The notes: a model not told the origin generated them from the letters alone. A DNA stretch of 64,000 nucleotides from Isoetes taiwanensis (GCA_021234155.1 JAJEKV010000031.1:4232835-4296834), one strand, 5' to 3'; numbered from the stretch's first letter, positions 11,769-24,022 are shown. Numbers and translations are program-made.

Positions 11769-13950
11769 ATGACAAGATCCAGTCGCAGCCCGCCAAAACG
11801 TGCTTCTGGTGCTTCTACCACAGTTCATGGTGGAATTGGCAAAGAATATGCTGCAGATTCTCCCAGGATGAGTGTACGCGATGCACACAAGATGGCTCGT
11901 GAGGGTGCTCTTCCTGAGCGTTTATTCTCTTCGGTGCATCTCAATCCTTTAGTGTTGCCCAATATGTCTTCTAATGGCATGAGTGTGGCCGCCTCAATTG
12001 AGACAGGAGCTCCATCTTCTTCCTCGTCTCAGTTACTTGCTCCAGTTTCCATCCCGACTGTAGTTGCAGCAACTACAGTTCGCGCTGCTGCCCACACGTC
12101 TGGTGAGACTGGAAGCCGTGTTGTGCCATTGGAAAACTCTTCCGAGAGTGTCACACCTCCAACGCACGTTGGAGGTTCCTCGGACCAGGTGGTGCGCTCT
12201 GGCCAATTAGTGCCTCCAACACTCGTTGGAGGTTCTGGGGTTCAGGCAAGACCCTCTTTATCTGCCGAAGTTGCTGCTGGGCTACTACCTCCTCCGACAC
12301 AGGTTGGAAGTCCCGCATATCAGTTCAGACCTCATGTGCCTGTAGAGTGCTCCTCTACCTAATAGTGATGCACGGGCGGCACCTCCAACACAGGTTGGAA
12401 GTTCCTTGGTGCGGACTACTTCTACAGGTAGTGCTCGGGTGGTGGTGCAACCTCCACAAACTGGTGTACGTCCAACACACGTTGGAGGTTCCTCAGGGCA
12501 GGAGGAGTTTCCCCCTCTTCCCCCACGGCAGCCTGGGGCGACATCCTCTTCCATCCCCCGAGCTGCATCGACCACACCTTGGAGATCATCTGATACAGTT
12601 GCTCGAGTTACAGGTGTCCGGTTCTCTGAGTGGCTTTGCAAGGGCCTGGCGGCTCCCGCCACCTCGGCTCGTGTCTCAGAGGCCATTGCCACCATGGTGG
12701 ATAATAACAGGAAGGAAGTTGTGTCCTATCTCCAGCAATTGCAAGCCAAGCAAGACTCTATGGATGTCCAGCTCCCATCAGACGAAATTTTTTATGAGGT
12801 TCAGGAGTGCAGGGCAACTTTTGAGCGTTTTGGGGCTCCAGTGGTGCAGATTAGCCATGAGGATCATCGACGACATGTGGAGCAGTTGGTTGCGTGTTCC
12901 GTGGTCTGCCACTTCACTGGCCCTTTCCTGGATCTGAAGCGCGTGGGATCTTGGCTGTCTGGGCACCTTCACAAGCTAGGGCTCCCTGCTTATCAATCTA
13001 TCAAGCTTGTGGCAAAAGATCAACGTTGCTTTCTTTTGATGTTTGAATCTCCTGAACCGGCTGCTCAACTCATAGAACGAGGTGTTGATCCTCTCTGGAA
13101 ACACTTCTTGCTCTATCAACAGTATGTTCCTGGATCCTTTCCAGCTAAGCCAGATGCCTTACGTGCCCCCTTCTGGTTTGCTATCGAAGATTTTCCTCCA
13201 GAGTTACAGGATTCCAAGTTCATTTCTGCCATTGCTAATGAGATTGGACTCCATTTGCAACACTCCATAACGAATGGCATCACCAAGGTTTGCGTGGCAA
13301 GGCCCATTCACCGTGATTTGCCTCAAACAATTGTTGTCCAAAGCGGGCCCATGTTCTTTCCATTTAAGCTGTCCTTGTTGAATGGTCCTGAGCTAGCTCT
13401 CATGCTTCCCGAAGCCCCTCTCTTTGCTCAATATCGTAGGGTTCACCAACAGGATTCTCCATCTGTTCCTCTGGCACTCCATGCTCCTAGATCAGCTCCC
13501 ACCTCAGTCGATATCTCACAAGTCCCTGTGTCTGTGATTGCCCCCCCTACTCTTCCAGTTGCAGCTCCTCCACCTCAGTCTCTGGATCACCAAATGTTGA
13601 GACTGGCTAAAATCCAGAAATCGCAAGAGCAAATTGAAGAGGCTCGTGAGCAGTATATGGACATTGATCGGCGTGGCTTCCACCCACCACCTAAACATCC
13701 ACCGGCTCTTCGTCAACCACGAAAGTCTGCTAAGGGATCTAATTCCTCTGCGTCCCAGCCCTCAGTTCCTGCTTCAGGTGGCACTGCCCCTCCCATTGCA
13801 TCCCATGGTGGTCGCTTTGATCCACTTCAGTGGGCTGATTTGGTTGATGAGGTTGCTGCCATGCCAGGTGCCCAGGAAACATCCTCAAGTTCCCTTGAGA
13901 CACCAGTGATCTCATCTGAATTGGCCCCATCACAAGATCAACGCGGTTAG
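11769..13950 (+). pseudogene. LINE ORF1: repeat-rich N-terminus and DUF4283-like domain, one frameshift
   Basis: The ATG at 11,769 opens MTRSSRSPPKRASG, a basic Ser-rich start. Between 12,156 and 12,488 six imperfect repeats encode P-P-T-x-V-G-G/S. A one-base lesion near 12,356 ends the first frame (stop about 12,360), and the protein resumes at 12,361 in another frame through 13,950. Around 12,780-13,400 lies a DUF4283-like globular region (IFYEVQECRATFERFGAPVV, FLDLKRVGSWLSGHL, LLMFESPEPAAQLIERGVD, FWFAIEDFPPELQ). A Pro/Ser-rich tail follows. No CCHC knuckle is visible, unlike the first LINE. The stop overlaps the start of the ORF2 frame. Confidence 0.85.
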
Positions 13951-16900
13951 TCTCATGGAATGTTCAGGGGATAGCCTCCTCCCCCCTCAAGCGGAGTCGT
14001 ATTTCTTTTTACTTATCTAGATTGGATGCTCAGTTTGTATGTCTTCAAGAGCATGTGTCGTAAGGGAGACGTATCAAAGCTTGCAGACATGATTGGTCGC
14101 AGGTTTAATGTCCTTATCGCAGCAGCTGATTCTGCCAGTGCAGGGGTCGTGATAGCATGGCTTGCTTCCTTGCCAGCCATCTTTACTCAGGCTGATCGCT
14201 TTGGTCGTTGGGCCCTAATTGTATGGCAGGAACAAGGGGTTAAATATGGTCTAATTAATGTTTATGCCCACAATAGACCTCATCAGAGAGCTTCACTGTG
14301 GGCCTCTTTGCGAGGGAAGATACTCAGTTTGGGCTGCCACATTTCATGGCTTCTTGTTGGGGATCTCAATATGGTGGAAGTGGAGTCTGATCGGTTGGGG
14401 GCAACTTCTACAGTGGTGTCTAGTTTTGAACGCCAGCAGTGGCTTCGTCTACTCCATGATTGCAACCTCTCGGAGATTGATGGTGAAGGTGCCTTCACTT
14501 GGTGCAATGGTCAAGTTGGTGGGGGTCGCGCAAGCTCTCGGTTGGATAGAGCTTATTGGAATGCGATCTGATGGCGGCACTTCCGTGGTCTCTTTTCGAT
14601 TACGTCTCGGAGATAACTTCGGTTTGCACCACCATCCGCAGTTCATTTCAGACGAGCCCATGCAGCAGCGGTGGCCTGGAAGAACGTGTTTTCGCTTGAA
14701 CGTGAAGTTCTTAAAGGATGCTGACTTTCAAGAAGGTTGCAAGAATACTTGGACAGCTGCCTTCAATCGACGTCGAGGTATGACTGGCATAGTGGATGCA
14801 ATTGCGGCAGTCAAGGGTTTTGCCAAAGAATGGGGTCGAGAGTCTGCAGCAGCAGGTCGTGCTTTATTGGACACTTTGTATCAGGACCTGCTCCATTCTC
14901 AACAGGGACCTCTTCCAGGTGTTCATGATCGTGATATTTTCGCACAGATCCAAGCATTGGAGGAGGAGCAAATTCAGCAAGCAAAGATAAAGGCGGTCTG
15001 CGGTGGTTTTTCGGATGGAGACCGTTTATGCGGGCTTCTTTTTTCGTGCGGCTAAGAGGCGCCGCATGACATCAACCATGTCCTCATTGCTTTTTGCCGA
15101 ATGGTTCGATGCTAACAGAGCCGATGAACTCAAAGATCGCATAACCACTTCCGTGACGTTTTTCTCGAGAAACATCTTCCCTTTCAATCGAAATACAAGA
15201 TCTTTGTTTTTATCTAGGATTTCCCCATCATCTCCGGTGAGCAACCATGAGTCAATTGAGGGCGGTCGTGGATGTGACGATTTAAAATCGGCGATCTTTG
15301 AACTGAAAAGAGGCAAATGTCCAGGTTTGGATGGTTTGCCAATTGAGTTCTTCCAGAGTATTGGGAATGGCCGGAGCGGATGTGTATGATGCTTTTACGT
15401 GACTTTCGGCGGTCCACCGCTTTGGATAGAATTCTAAACACAGGTGCCATCTCACTCATCCCCAAGGTCAAGGATCCTCGACTATTTCGTGATTGGCGCC
15501 CCATCACCTTTACTTCACATCCGTGATATAAGATCTTCGCCAAGGCTTTTTGCAGAAGCGGGTAAAGGACATCTTGGCAGAGTCCATCTCAACAACCCAG
15601 TCAGGTTTTCTTCCAAAACGGTGCATTTTGAATAATGTTGTTGTTGCTTACGAGGGAATTTATTGAGCACGTAGGCAAAACCTTCCAGTTGTATACCTTA
15701 AGCTTGATTTTGCAAAAGCTTATGACAATTAATCACCGGGAATTCATCGCGTCGTTGTATGCTAAGACCGGGATTTGGGGAACAATTCACGCCGATATTA
15801 TGAAGCTGCATATCTCCTCGCTTTCGACCGGCCCCTGTTCCATGTTGAGCCGTCAGATGCCTTTTCTCTCGGTCGCGGTATTCGCCAGGGATGCCCTTTA
15901 GCACCATTGCTTTGTCACAGTTATTCACCATTGCAACGACAGAGGGACTTCTCCATGGTCTTGCAATGGAGGACGGCACACAAGAGGTTTGCAATCAATA
16001 TGCAGACGACACGTTCCTCTTCCTAGTCACTAATGATGAGAATCTTGTCACTTTGCCAAAATGCTTTTAGATACTTTTTCACCGGCTTCCTGTTCTTGTG
16101 GGTGGCGTATGTACGACTTTGTGGACATTGGATAATCCGGCTCCGGCATGTGTTCACGATTATCCATGGAAATTACTTGCGCATGGACAAGCCATCAAGT
16201 TGTTGGGGATTCCAGTTGGCATCCATGTTACTATGGGAGCTGCATGGGAGGAGATCATTAGGGGTTTGGAGAAGCACTTGTTCTGGTGGTCCACTGCTAA
16301 GTTGTCTCTTGCAAGTCGCATTATAGTGGCCAAGTCAGTCCTTAGTAGTACCCATGTTTATATGGCATCCTTACTGCTAGCACCACAGATCAAAGTGCGT
16401 GAGCTCACTGTAATAGTTCGAACTTTATTTGGGCAAGTCTTGAGGAAGGTGCCGTGGTTAAGGTGGCTTGGTCGGGTGCATCCTTCCAAAATGGGCGAGG
16501 TGGTCGGGTATGATGGACTTCTTCTTCCGCAGAGCAAAGTGCTTATTTCAAAGTTCATTTGGAGACTCTGAATAGTGAGGATGACTCTCCCGGTTCACGC
16601 CTTCTTAGACAAGCTCTTGGTCAACAGTATTCCTCTAGGCAAGAAGGTCGCCAAACCCGGTCCTACCTTGGGCTTTATTTCGACTCTGCAGCCTTTTCCA
16701 AGCGCTTCTCCATTTTTGGCTTGTTGGCGGCATGGGAGGCAAATCGACATCTTTTTCCGCCATGCCCCTCTATCCACACCCTATTGAGACTCCATGGTGG
16801 TGGGCACCACGCCTCCAGACCCTCAAAGACCTCCATTGGCAAAATTTCGTTCATCCCCTTACACGAGACGATGGGTTCTTGCGTGTTTGTCTCTATTCAA

Positions 16901-17667
16901 GCATGGTATGAGGAGGGTCGCCCTCTTGTCTTGGCACGAATTTTAGGCAAAGTTCCCGCTCTCGTTGGGATGTATTTCTATGGGAAAAGGTCGCAGAAAA
17001 TTTGCCTCTCATAGTGCAAGTTGATGTTGTTTGAAGGGTGCCATGGGACCGGTCATGAAAATATTCACAAAGGCAAGCAATTTGTCGGATCAAGATATCG
17101 CCTTCTTTTAGCACCACAACCCCTCCAGTTGCCAGATGGGTGGCACCTACATGTTCCACAGGCCACTTTGTGTCGTACATGGCGATGGCTTTGGGATAGG
17201 TTGCTCCACCCTAAAGTCTCCTCAGACTTTGTGGTGGCGGGTTATCCACAAAAGCTGCGGTAAATGCCTTTTCGACATCGCTATGATCCTCGCATATATG
17301 CGGTATGCCCGCTCTGCCTCTCGGACGTTGAGACTCTTGAGCACCGCTCTTTGATTGTCCCGAGGTTCAACCAGGTGGGTCCTCGCTACAAGATTTGTTT
17401 AACAAAGACATTGACCGCCGATGCATCCTTTTGGCGTCCTATCCCAACGCATGGCCTCCTAGCTAAACAAAGGGCATTTCATCTTGGTTCCGGTTGGCTC
17501 CTATGGTCGATATGGGAGCGTCGCAGACACCACATCTTTCAGGGCATTTATTCATCCGCATTACCGCGGTTATTATTAAAGGGGCCCGAGAAAAGATATT
17601 GACAGCCTACGAGTGTTCTTCCCTTGACTCAGAACTGGTGGAACGCATCTGGATTCAGTATCTTTGA
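13951..17667 (+). pseudogene. LINE ORF2: endonuclease, reverse transcriptase, zf-RVT; many frameshifts
   Basis: The endonuclease starts LVSWNVQGIASSPLKRSR right after ORF1 and is stopped by TAA near 14,062. It continues in other frames with LINVYAHNRP, LLVGDLNMVE and AFTWCNG. RT blocks appear at LKRGKCPGLDGLPIEFFQ (about 15,300-15,355), ISLIPKVKDPRLFRDWRPI (about 15,451-15,508), LKLDFAKAYDN and QYADDTFLFL (YADD at 15,999-16,010). The C-terminal zf-RVT region gives VCPLCLSDVETLEH (about 17,306-17,347). The last frame ends IWIQYL at TGA 17,665-17,667. At least five frame changes make this copy non-functional as read. Confidence 0.88.
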
Positions 17668-17850
17668 ATTGATTCTTATCATTAGTCTCCTATTCTGGAG
17701 TAAGTACATTGTGCTCCAGGCTCGTGCTCCTGTGGCATCTCTGTGTGCTTACACAGTTAGATGAGACATGTAAATTTTGTACTTTTTCTCTGATTAATAA
17801 ACTTTTTGGCTTTCGTCCTTCAAAAAAAAAAAAAAAAAATCCATTAATGT

Positions 17851-18388
17851 TTCCTTAACATTGTTTGCCCTCCAATGATATGATTGTAGCAAGGAGGTCA
17901 ACATTTGTTTTGCAGGGATAGACGTCCATGCAAAACAAATCCACCTTTAAGGCCCCAAGGTGATAATAACAACAATAATATCTCAATAGTGTAGTCTCGA
18001 CATGCACATCTCTATAAAGAACAACCATTGACTAATGAGTGGTATGCGCATACGTGGTAAGGTTAGAACATTAACAATTTGCTTTCCAACCACTTGCTTA
18101 AATATTGGAAATAGTTTCTCTAATTTGTCCATCGTTTGGCCCCAATTTCTACAACAAAGGCTTCCTATTTGGTCTCTAGTGAATAAACAGAAACCATAAT
18201 TACCTCCTCCCAAAAAAAAAAGGGGATAAATAAATAAATAAATAAAATATTGGGTATAAAAATAAGAAAAGGGGGGAAGAAGGGAACTTGTCAATGTTTA
18301 TTGCATATGTTAAATCTAGGTGGCCACTGGCCTACATAATCTTAAATCTATTTATGTTTTCAAGTACATGTTTGTATTGGAAAAGCAT
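17851..18388. other. AT-rich intergenic stretch with ATAA microsatellite
   Basis: No gene is recognised. An (ATAA)n-like run lies near 18,224-18,247. Confidence 0.5.
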
Positions 18389-18591
18389 CACTCACTCTCT
18401 TTGACTCAATCACTTGGATGTCGATCTTTACGTACATGACTAAGCGCATTTAGATGTTGACCTTCTAATGAATAGGAAAAAACAAGGACCACTCACTCTC
18501 TTTGACTCAATCACTTGGATGTCGATTTTTATTACGTACATGACTAAGTGCATTTACATGTTCACCTTTTAATGAATAGGAAAGAACAAGA
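18389..18591. repeat. About 101-bp tandem duplication
   Basis: Unit 1 starts at 18,389 (CACTCACTCTCTTTGACTCA) and unit 2 at 18,490 with the same opening and only a few substitutions and a small indel (CGATCTTTACG against CGATTTTTATTACG). Confidence 0.9.
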
Positions 18592-18615
18592 TAATCACAT
18601 TCATTTCAGTTGCAA

Positions 18616-18773
18616 GTCACTCTGTTGATACCAATAACATTGAATGCCAGGAATGCAACATGAGATCTTGACTTGTCTTGATAGACATGACCTAGTCACT
18701 CTTGATACCAATAACATTGAGTGCCATGAATGCAACATGAGACCTTGACTTGTCTTGATAGACATGACCTATA
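18616..18773. repeat. 79-bp tandem duplication
   Basis: Units at 18,616-18,694 and 18,695-18,773 share GATACCAATAACATTGA and CTTGACTTGTCTTGATAGAC. The second unit lacks a short segment near its start. Confidence 0.9.
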
Positions 18774-19177
18774 GTTGGATAAATGCAAACCTTTAAGATA
18801 TTATTTTGATATTTTTACATGTGAATTGTTAATATTTGTATTAGCTAACAGAAAAACAAAAACACGATGTAGACATGTGTTATCATGTGTTGTAGAAAGA
18901 AGGCGAATTGATTCTAACTTCTATTTAAAATTCTCAATTCCACATCGATACACATGTAGCTTGTTTAAGTGGATGTTGGACAAAATAGGAATGAATATTG
19001 CACTTCAATGCATTGGTCCAGTGTTAGGACATTAATTCTAAATTGACCATATATAATTCATCATCACACGAAGCTGATCCAGATTGGCTTTCTATGATTC
19101 ATATAATGTATAGTTAATGTTACATACAATATATTATTATTATCAATTGCAATATTCCTTTGCATCATTTTATCGTT

Positions 19178-20473
19178 TCAGACTGCAGCAAATTCAACAG
19201 CAGAATTAGCAACAGAGCAATTCTTCCTGATCTGGCCCTGGGTGCCAGTCAAAATTCCAAGATTGCCCATCTTGATCAAGGAAGCCACAAACTGCTTATA
19301 GAAATCAGTCTGATATCTGAACCGATTGACCAGCGAATTGGTTCTAGAATCAAAAAACAGTTCTTGGTCTGAGTTAAGCAGACCCTTTCCAATTGCCAGA
19401 AGATCATAATATTTGCTGTCAAATGCAAGGGGAGTTTCATCGTCCAGATTTGCAGTGTTGGTAGATGAAGCATCAGGGCAGATCTGGAGAAGCTTTTGTG
19501 CATAGTTTGGATCTAATGTGGGGTCGATAGTAGGGCGAAGGCGCGATCCGAATGCGCCGCAGTGCGCGTGGCCTACGGTGTGAGCTCCTGGATTAATATT
19601 TGATGAGGAAAAGTTTTGTGTTAGTTAGATTCAGGTGGTACTTATGTTCTAGATCATCACATTACCTGATAATGCTACCAGGTCTGTTACATCCAAGCCT
19701 TGGTTAGCAAAAGATTGAATGAGTTGAGTAACGTTGAAACTAGGGGGTGGAAGATTGGCAAGGACTGTAGCTGCTGATGCAAATGTTGCACTGTCTCTTC
19801 TGCCTGTAGGGATTGGAATAGCAGGTCCATAAGCCTACACACAAAAACAAAAAAAAAAACATCTCAACTGTCATGCATGGAGCAAGACCAACTTTTGCAA
19901 CTTGTTTTTCAAGTACTTTCACTTGAGTTAAGTTATTGAGTTAAAAACTGCTTCAAAATGAAGAGAAGTTATTATATGCAGATGTAAAGAATTTTCTGGT
20001 TGTATACCAGTTCTATGGAGTCCATAGCAGCCAGTGCTATGATATCTGCACATGATACTATTCCAGGGCAAGCGCTCTCGGCTTTTGCCTTGATATCCTC
20101 AACAATTTGAATGGCATTTTTCCTCAGGGTTAAATTGGGCCTGGCTTCTTTTTCAGATGGGTTGCTGGAGGTGCATCACAACCCTGATACAAGACCAAAC
20201 TGATGAATAAAGCAACAGGAATATGAATATATTTGACAAGAATACCTGAACAAAACAGTCGTGGAAGAAAAGCCTGAGCAGCCCTGCAACTTCTGAGGGA
20301 TCATTCTGCATATACGAGTTAACAACAGAATAGACTATAGAATTTAGGCTGGGGCATGAGTTTTGGTAGAAATCAATCTCCAATTCAGTAGCAAGGCGAG
20401 CATTCTCACTGTTTCCTGATGCTAGAGAAGGCAGCAAGAATAGCAGAGCGGCCAGAGCACATATCATAGCCAT
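19178..20473 (-). pseudogene. Class III secretory peroxidase, four exons, one frameshifting lesion in exon 2
   Basis: A haem peroxidase of the apoplast or vacuole that oxidises phenolics with H2O2. Exon 1 is 20,473-20,246: signal peptide MAMICALAALLFLLPSLASG, mature start with NSCPSL, distal-His block RLFFHDCFVQ. Intron 1 (20,245-20,184, only 62 bases) splits FVQ|GCD, the family's first intron site. Exon 2 (20,183-20,008) has GCDA and ACPGIVSCADIIALAAMDS. Exon 3 (19,834-19,666) has [13 protein letters not shown]. Exon 4 (19,587-19,178) has GAHTVGHAHCG with the proximal His, the later Cys residues and a normal end (NSAVEFAAV). Just after GCDA the sequence is short by roughly a dozen bases and the frame shifts, giving stops. 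All else is intact, so this is a very young pseudogene or carries a consensus error. Confidence 0.92.
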
Positions 20474-20509
20474 GGTCTGGGCTGTTTTCTTTAAGGTATG
20501 GGTGTTGAA

Positions 20510-20517
20510 TATTTATA
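20510..20517 (-). promoter_or_regulatory. Candidate TATA box of the peroxidase
   Basis: TATAAATA on the minus strand, 37-44 bases upstream of the ATG at 20,473. This implies a very short 5' leader. Confidence 0.5.
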
Positions 20518-20668
20518 GATGAAAGTAGCTCCTGATTTGCTGCCAGATTCCCTTCAGAATCCTAACATATCAACTAACCAATCATAACATGTCATTCCCA
20601 CACGTTTGCTCTAACGTATCAACTAACATCAGTTCAAATTGCACTAGGGACCCTTGAACGTTAAAATT

Positions 20669-20699
20669 CTATCATCATCATCATCAGCATCATCATCTA
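20669..20699. repeat. (ATC)n microsatellite
   Basis: An interrupted ATC/CAT run, ATCATCATCATCATCAGCAT and onward. Confidence 0.9.
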
Positions 20700-21840
20700 T
20701 GCCCCCCATAAGATGTTGCCAACTCCGTACAACTGCCTTCTTATGTCCTAGAGTGGTCCTTACTCTCTAGTAGGTGTAGGGCCTTGAGAAGGACAATGCC
20801 AAATAATTGCAATACTTCATAAACAAATGCACTTCATATTGACTTCTAATGTGTTGTCAACATGCACATTCTAAGGACTACCCTCACGTTTATCCCTTTT
20901 TTTTTTTATGCCTTGTTAAAAATGCTCTTCTTCTATTAAGTTGGCATATAGCTTCAATGCCCTCAATCACAAGGCACCTATGTCTTATTAGGAAGAGAGC
21001 ACATGCCATGGAACCACCTTATTCGTACGTTTCTGGGATACATTGTAGTATATTATAATACCTAACATCATTTCCATGAATTGAAGACTTCCAGATTTGG
21101 CATAAACATCAATCATATTTTATTTGCCTTCTTTTTATATGAAGGTAACAATTCACCATATTAGCATGGGCAGTGTTGCCTGAGGAGTGCCAGCGGTTTT
21201 GCAATGTGGGTGCACTTGTCTCGTAATGCAATGTTCATGGGGACCAGAGAGATTGTTTTATTTTCTAGGATAACCAGAGAGATTGTTTTATTTTTGTTTT
21301 GACACATAAATTGTTTCATTCCCATTATGCACTTTCTATTCCACCACGTCTTGGTAAATGCACTTGGTGTTCACAATCCTGCACTTCCATGGACGTCACA
21401 ATAATATCTATCTTATTTACATCTCGTTATAGCTAGATTTTGCTAAGTTTGCTTCTCTTTCTTGAGTAGTTTATGATTTCTCATCACATGTGTGTTCCTC
21501 CTTACTTGTTTTCCTCCTCGTGTTTTATAATTGTCTTGCTTTGGACCACATTATACATTAATATTTTTGTTTATACGTCCCACCATGGCTTGTGGAATAA
21601 ATATATTTGCAAGTTCTCCATAGTCTCCAACAAGCATAAGTAAAGTTTCTCCTTCCTTTGTAGTTTCCACCATTGACTGGGGCTCGCGTACAGGCCATGT
21701 TGTAGAATACTTAAAAGTCAAATGTGAGCACGTTTAGTTTTGTATTGGACACGCAGTCGAGATGAAGGATGGAATGGTTATCAAAAGGAATAAGTTAAGT
21801 TGGTTAAAGAAGCAATCTGGCTACACAGTGAAAGTAATCG
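20700..21840. other. Intergenic region between divergent peroxidase and GLP genes
   Basis: No gene is recognised. A short direct repeat (ACCAGAGAGATTGTTTTATT) occurs twice at about 21,243 and 21,272. The stretch presumably includes the GLP promoter. Confidence 0.5.
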
Positions 21841-21842
21841 AG

Positions 21843-21850
21843 TATAAAAG
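21843..21850 (+). promoter_or_regulatory. TATA box of the germin-like gene
   Basis: TATAAAAG lies 45-52 bases upstream of the GLP ATG at 21,895, the expected spacing for a plant promoter with a leader of about 20 bases. Confidence 0.65.
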
Positions 21851-21894
21851 GGTTAGAAAGCTATCAAAAGGACAACAAAGAAAGGCATACTCAA

Positions 21895-22327
21895 ATGGAG
21901 AAAATGCGGGTGCTCATGATTCTGCTGGGCGTATGGGGGGTTGCCTTGGTATCAGAAGCCCAAGCAGAAGCCGAAGCGCTTCAAGATTTCTGCGTGGCAG
22001 ATCTGGACAGCGAAAGTGCAGATCAACGGTCACCCCTGCAAGAAGAACGCCTTTGTCACAGCCGATGATTTTGTGTCTACACAGCTTCGAACCCCAAACC
22101 TCGTCACCAGCAACCTCGGCACCAAGGCTAACCTTGTGACCGCTGAAAAGTTTCCCGCTCTCAATACCCAAAGCCTCTCCTTTGCCCGCATCGATTTTGG
22201 CCCGCGTGGCCTTAACCCTCCACACGTCCACCCTCGTGGCTCCGAGGTTCTCCACGTCATCTCTGGTAGGCTTTACTCTGGGTTTATCTCCTCCAATAAT
22301 ACCCTCTATGTCAAGACCTTGCTCCCC
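21895..22327 (+). pseudogene. Germin-like protein (GLP), 5' part, interrupted by retrotransposon
   Basis: GLPs are secreted cupins of the cell wall, often Mn-binding with oxidase or dismutase activity. The ATG at 21,895 opens a signal peptide (MRVLMILLGVWGVALVSEAQ), then QDFCVADL and, one frame later, VQINGHPCKKNAF with the second conserved Cys. An extra base near 22,012 shifts the frame. The germin box 1 follows (GLNPPHVHPRGSEV), carrying two metal-binding His and the Glu. The sequence runs VKTLLP and meets the retrotransposon LTR at 22,328. The remainder starts at 37,355 with box 2, so the gene was intact here before the insertion. Confidence 0.93.
22323..22327 (+). repeat. Target-site duplication TCCCC, left copy
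   Basis: TCCCC abuts the TG of the LTR at 22,328. The partner is at 37,355-37,359, directly after the CA end of the other LTR. Confidence 0.9.
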
Positions 22328-24009
22328 TGTGATGTCCCCTACTCGTATACGGTGCACTCACCGTATACAAACAGGAGTTCATCCCCCATACCAGCTCCAT
22401 GCTAATACAGGGCCCTCCACATGACACTGCAACCGTGTCGGGTTCCAGTGGGAAGAGTGGAAGGGTCATTGCACCCCGTCTTCCTCAGGGCCTACCTAGC
22501 TGCGGAAGCGTAAACATACATGTCAGTAGCACATACATCAACATCATGTGACCATCTCGAAGGATGGTCCTCCACATATCTGCATAGGCAAAGATCAGCA
22601 CATCACATAGGGGATCCTACCCAAGGCTCAGACTCAAAGGATGACTGACGGCTTGGGTCTCCGTGAGTTCATTGCGCATGCAATTCATGGCAATGGATTT
22701 GGTCGGCATATGAGCATAGCTTAGGGTTGTCCACTCCATCCGCCCCTCCTGTGCACACTTTGCAGAGTGGTCTGAAAAGTGTCGGGCACCTGACTGTAGC
22801 CAGCCGGAGGCATAGCCAAAAGGGCTATTCCTCGGGTTCCATCTCCCCCGCCCGATGGGGCGGTAGGGATCACTCCCTCCAGAGGGTCTACATGCTTTGA
22901 CTCAAGGTGACTAGAGGGGCCAACGCCTCAGATTCGACCGAACCCACCGGAAAGTGTACACCACTTCACGCGGTCGAGCCCATGCCTTACCCGCACTCGG
23001 TGGTAAGCCATTAGGCCTAGTCACAATGATCCCCGGGTAGCACTAACACACCATAGGGATCGCTCAAGAGTCGAACACCGAACCTCCTTCTCGGCCCCCG
23101 GCCCCTTCACCCACATCCCTTGTGGCTCTTGTGCACAAAGCCGAATCTACAAAGGTGCTAGAGAGGCTACTCTAGGAGCATCGACTACAAAGCTTTAGGT
23201 CTCTACCCCCCTTCCCAATACAAGGAGTTCATAGAGATACATCATCCATATACATCACAGAAGAACTAAAGAACAAGATCTAATCTACAACATAGAGTTA
23301 GGTTCTTTAGTTAGAATCTGCTATCTAGAGATCTAGAGGGCTGCTATGGCCAATCTAATAGGCTAAACCTACTGATTCAATGACTAAAATAGGGTTTAGA
23401 CTATCTAATTGGCCAAATACCGATCCTTGAGGGGCTCCTCCCGACCGAGCTCGACCATCCCGGCCGGGGAAACGCTCGAATCTAGAGAAACTAAGGATGC
23501 AATTCTCCCAAATCAGTGGGATGCGGTTTTAGGTCGTTGAGGCACCAAAACGAGTTCTCAAGCCCCAAAAATCGAAAATTGGGCTAGTTAGGGTTTCCTA
23601 CCCTATATAGACAAGGGGGTGGCTAGGGTTTCCAATTATCCCCTTTGGCATGTGGGATAATTGGAAATGGGCCCACTTTGCCTTTAAGGGCTAGGTGGCC
23701 AAATGTGCACACATGGAAATGTGTGCCCACATTAATGTGTACATTGGAAAATGTGCACATTAATTGCACCTATGGGTGTGGCCCACTTGGCATGAAGTGT
23801 CCACTTGGAAAAGTGTGCCCACATTAATGTGTACATTGGAAAATGTGCACATTAATAGTTACACATATTTCGGCAAGTTGCCCCCTGGGGGCTACTCACT
23901 GGCTACACGCTAGCGTACCGTCGGTGGAGTGGGCGTTAATGCAGCGTGGCATGATGGCAATGGTTTTATATCGCCCCGGGCGTGTATACCGCGTCTTTGG
24001 AACGTCACA
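22328..24009 (-). repeat. 3' LTR (left copy) of the chromovirus
   Basis: 1,682 bases, the same sequence as 35,686-37,354. It has 8-bp terminal inverted repeats (TGTGAYGT...ACGTCACA). Near its U3 end are two copies of a CACATTAATGTGTACATTGG-containing segment (around 23,728 and 23,822) and a perfect 14-bp inverted repeat (TTTCCAATTATCCC...) at about 23,627-23,667. A TATA-like CTATATAG on the minus strand at 23,603-23,610 is the likely promoter core. Confidence 0.95.
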
Positions 24010-24022
24010 TTCTCCCCACCTT
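24010..24022 (-). other. Polypurine tract of the chromovirus
   Basis: The minus strand reads AAGGTGGGGAGAA directly before the TG of the 3' LTR, the primer site for plus-strand DNA synthesis. Confidence 0.85.

Larger units (their letters stand above)
11360..17839 (+). mobile_element. Full-length but frameshifted L1-type LINE with poly(A) tail
   Basis: The order is a 5' leader of about 400 bases, ORF1, ORF2, a short 3' UTR with ATTAATAAAC, then an 18-A tail (17,822-17,839). TCCATTAATGT directly follows the tail (17,840-17,850). The same word occurs at 11,287-11,297 and with one mismatch at 11,349-11,359; these are the likely target-site duplications, so the 5' end is at 11,298 or 11,360. The leader holds two related segments (around 11,430-11,500 and 11,610-11,680) sharing CATAACTT and CGTTGGAAAGCT/TTGTTGGAAAGCT. 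Confidence 0.9.
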
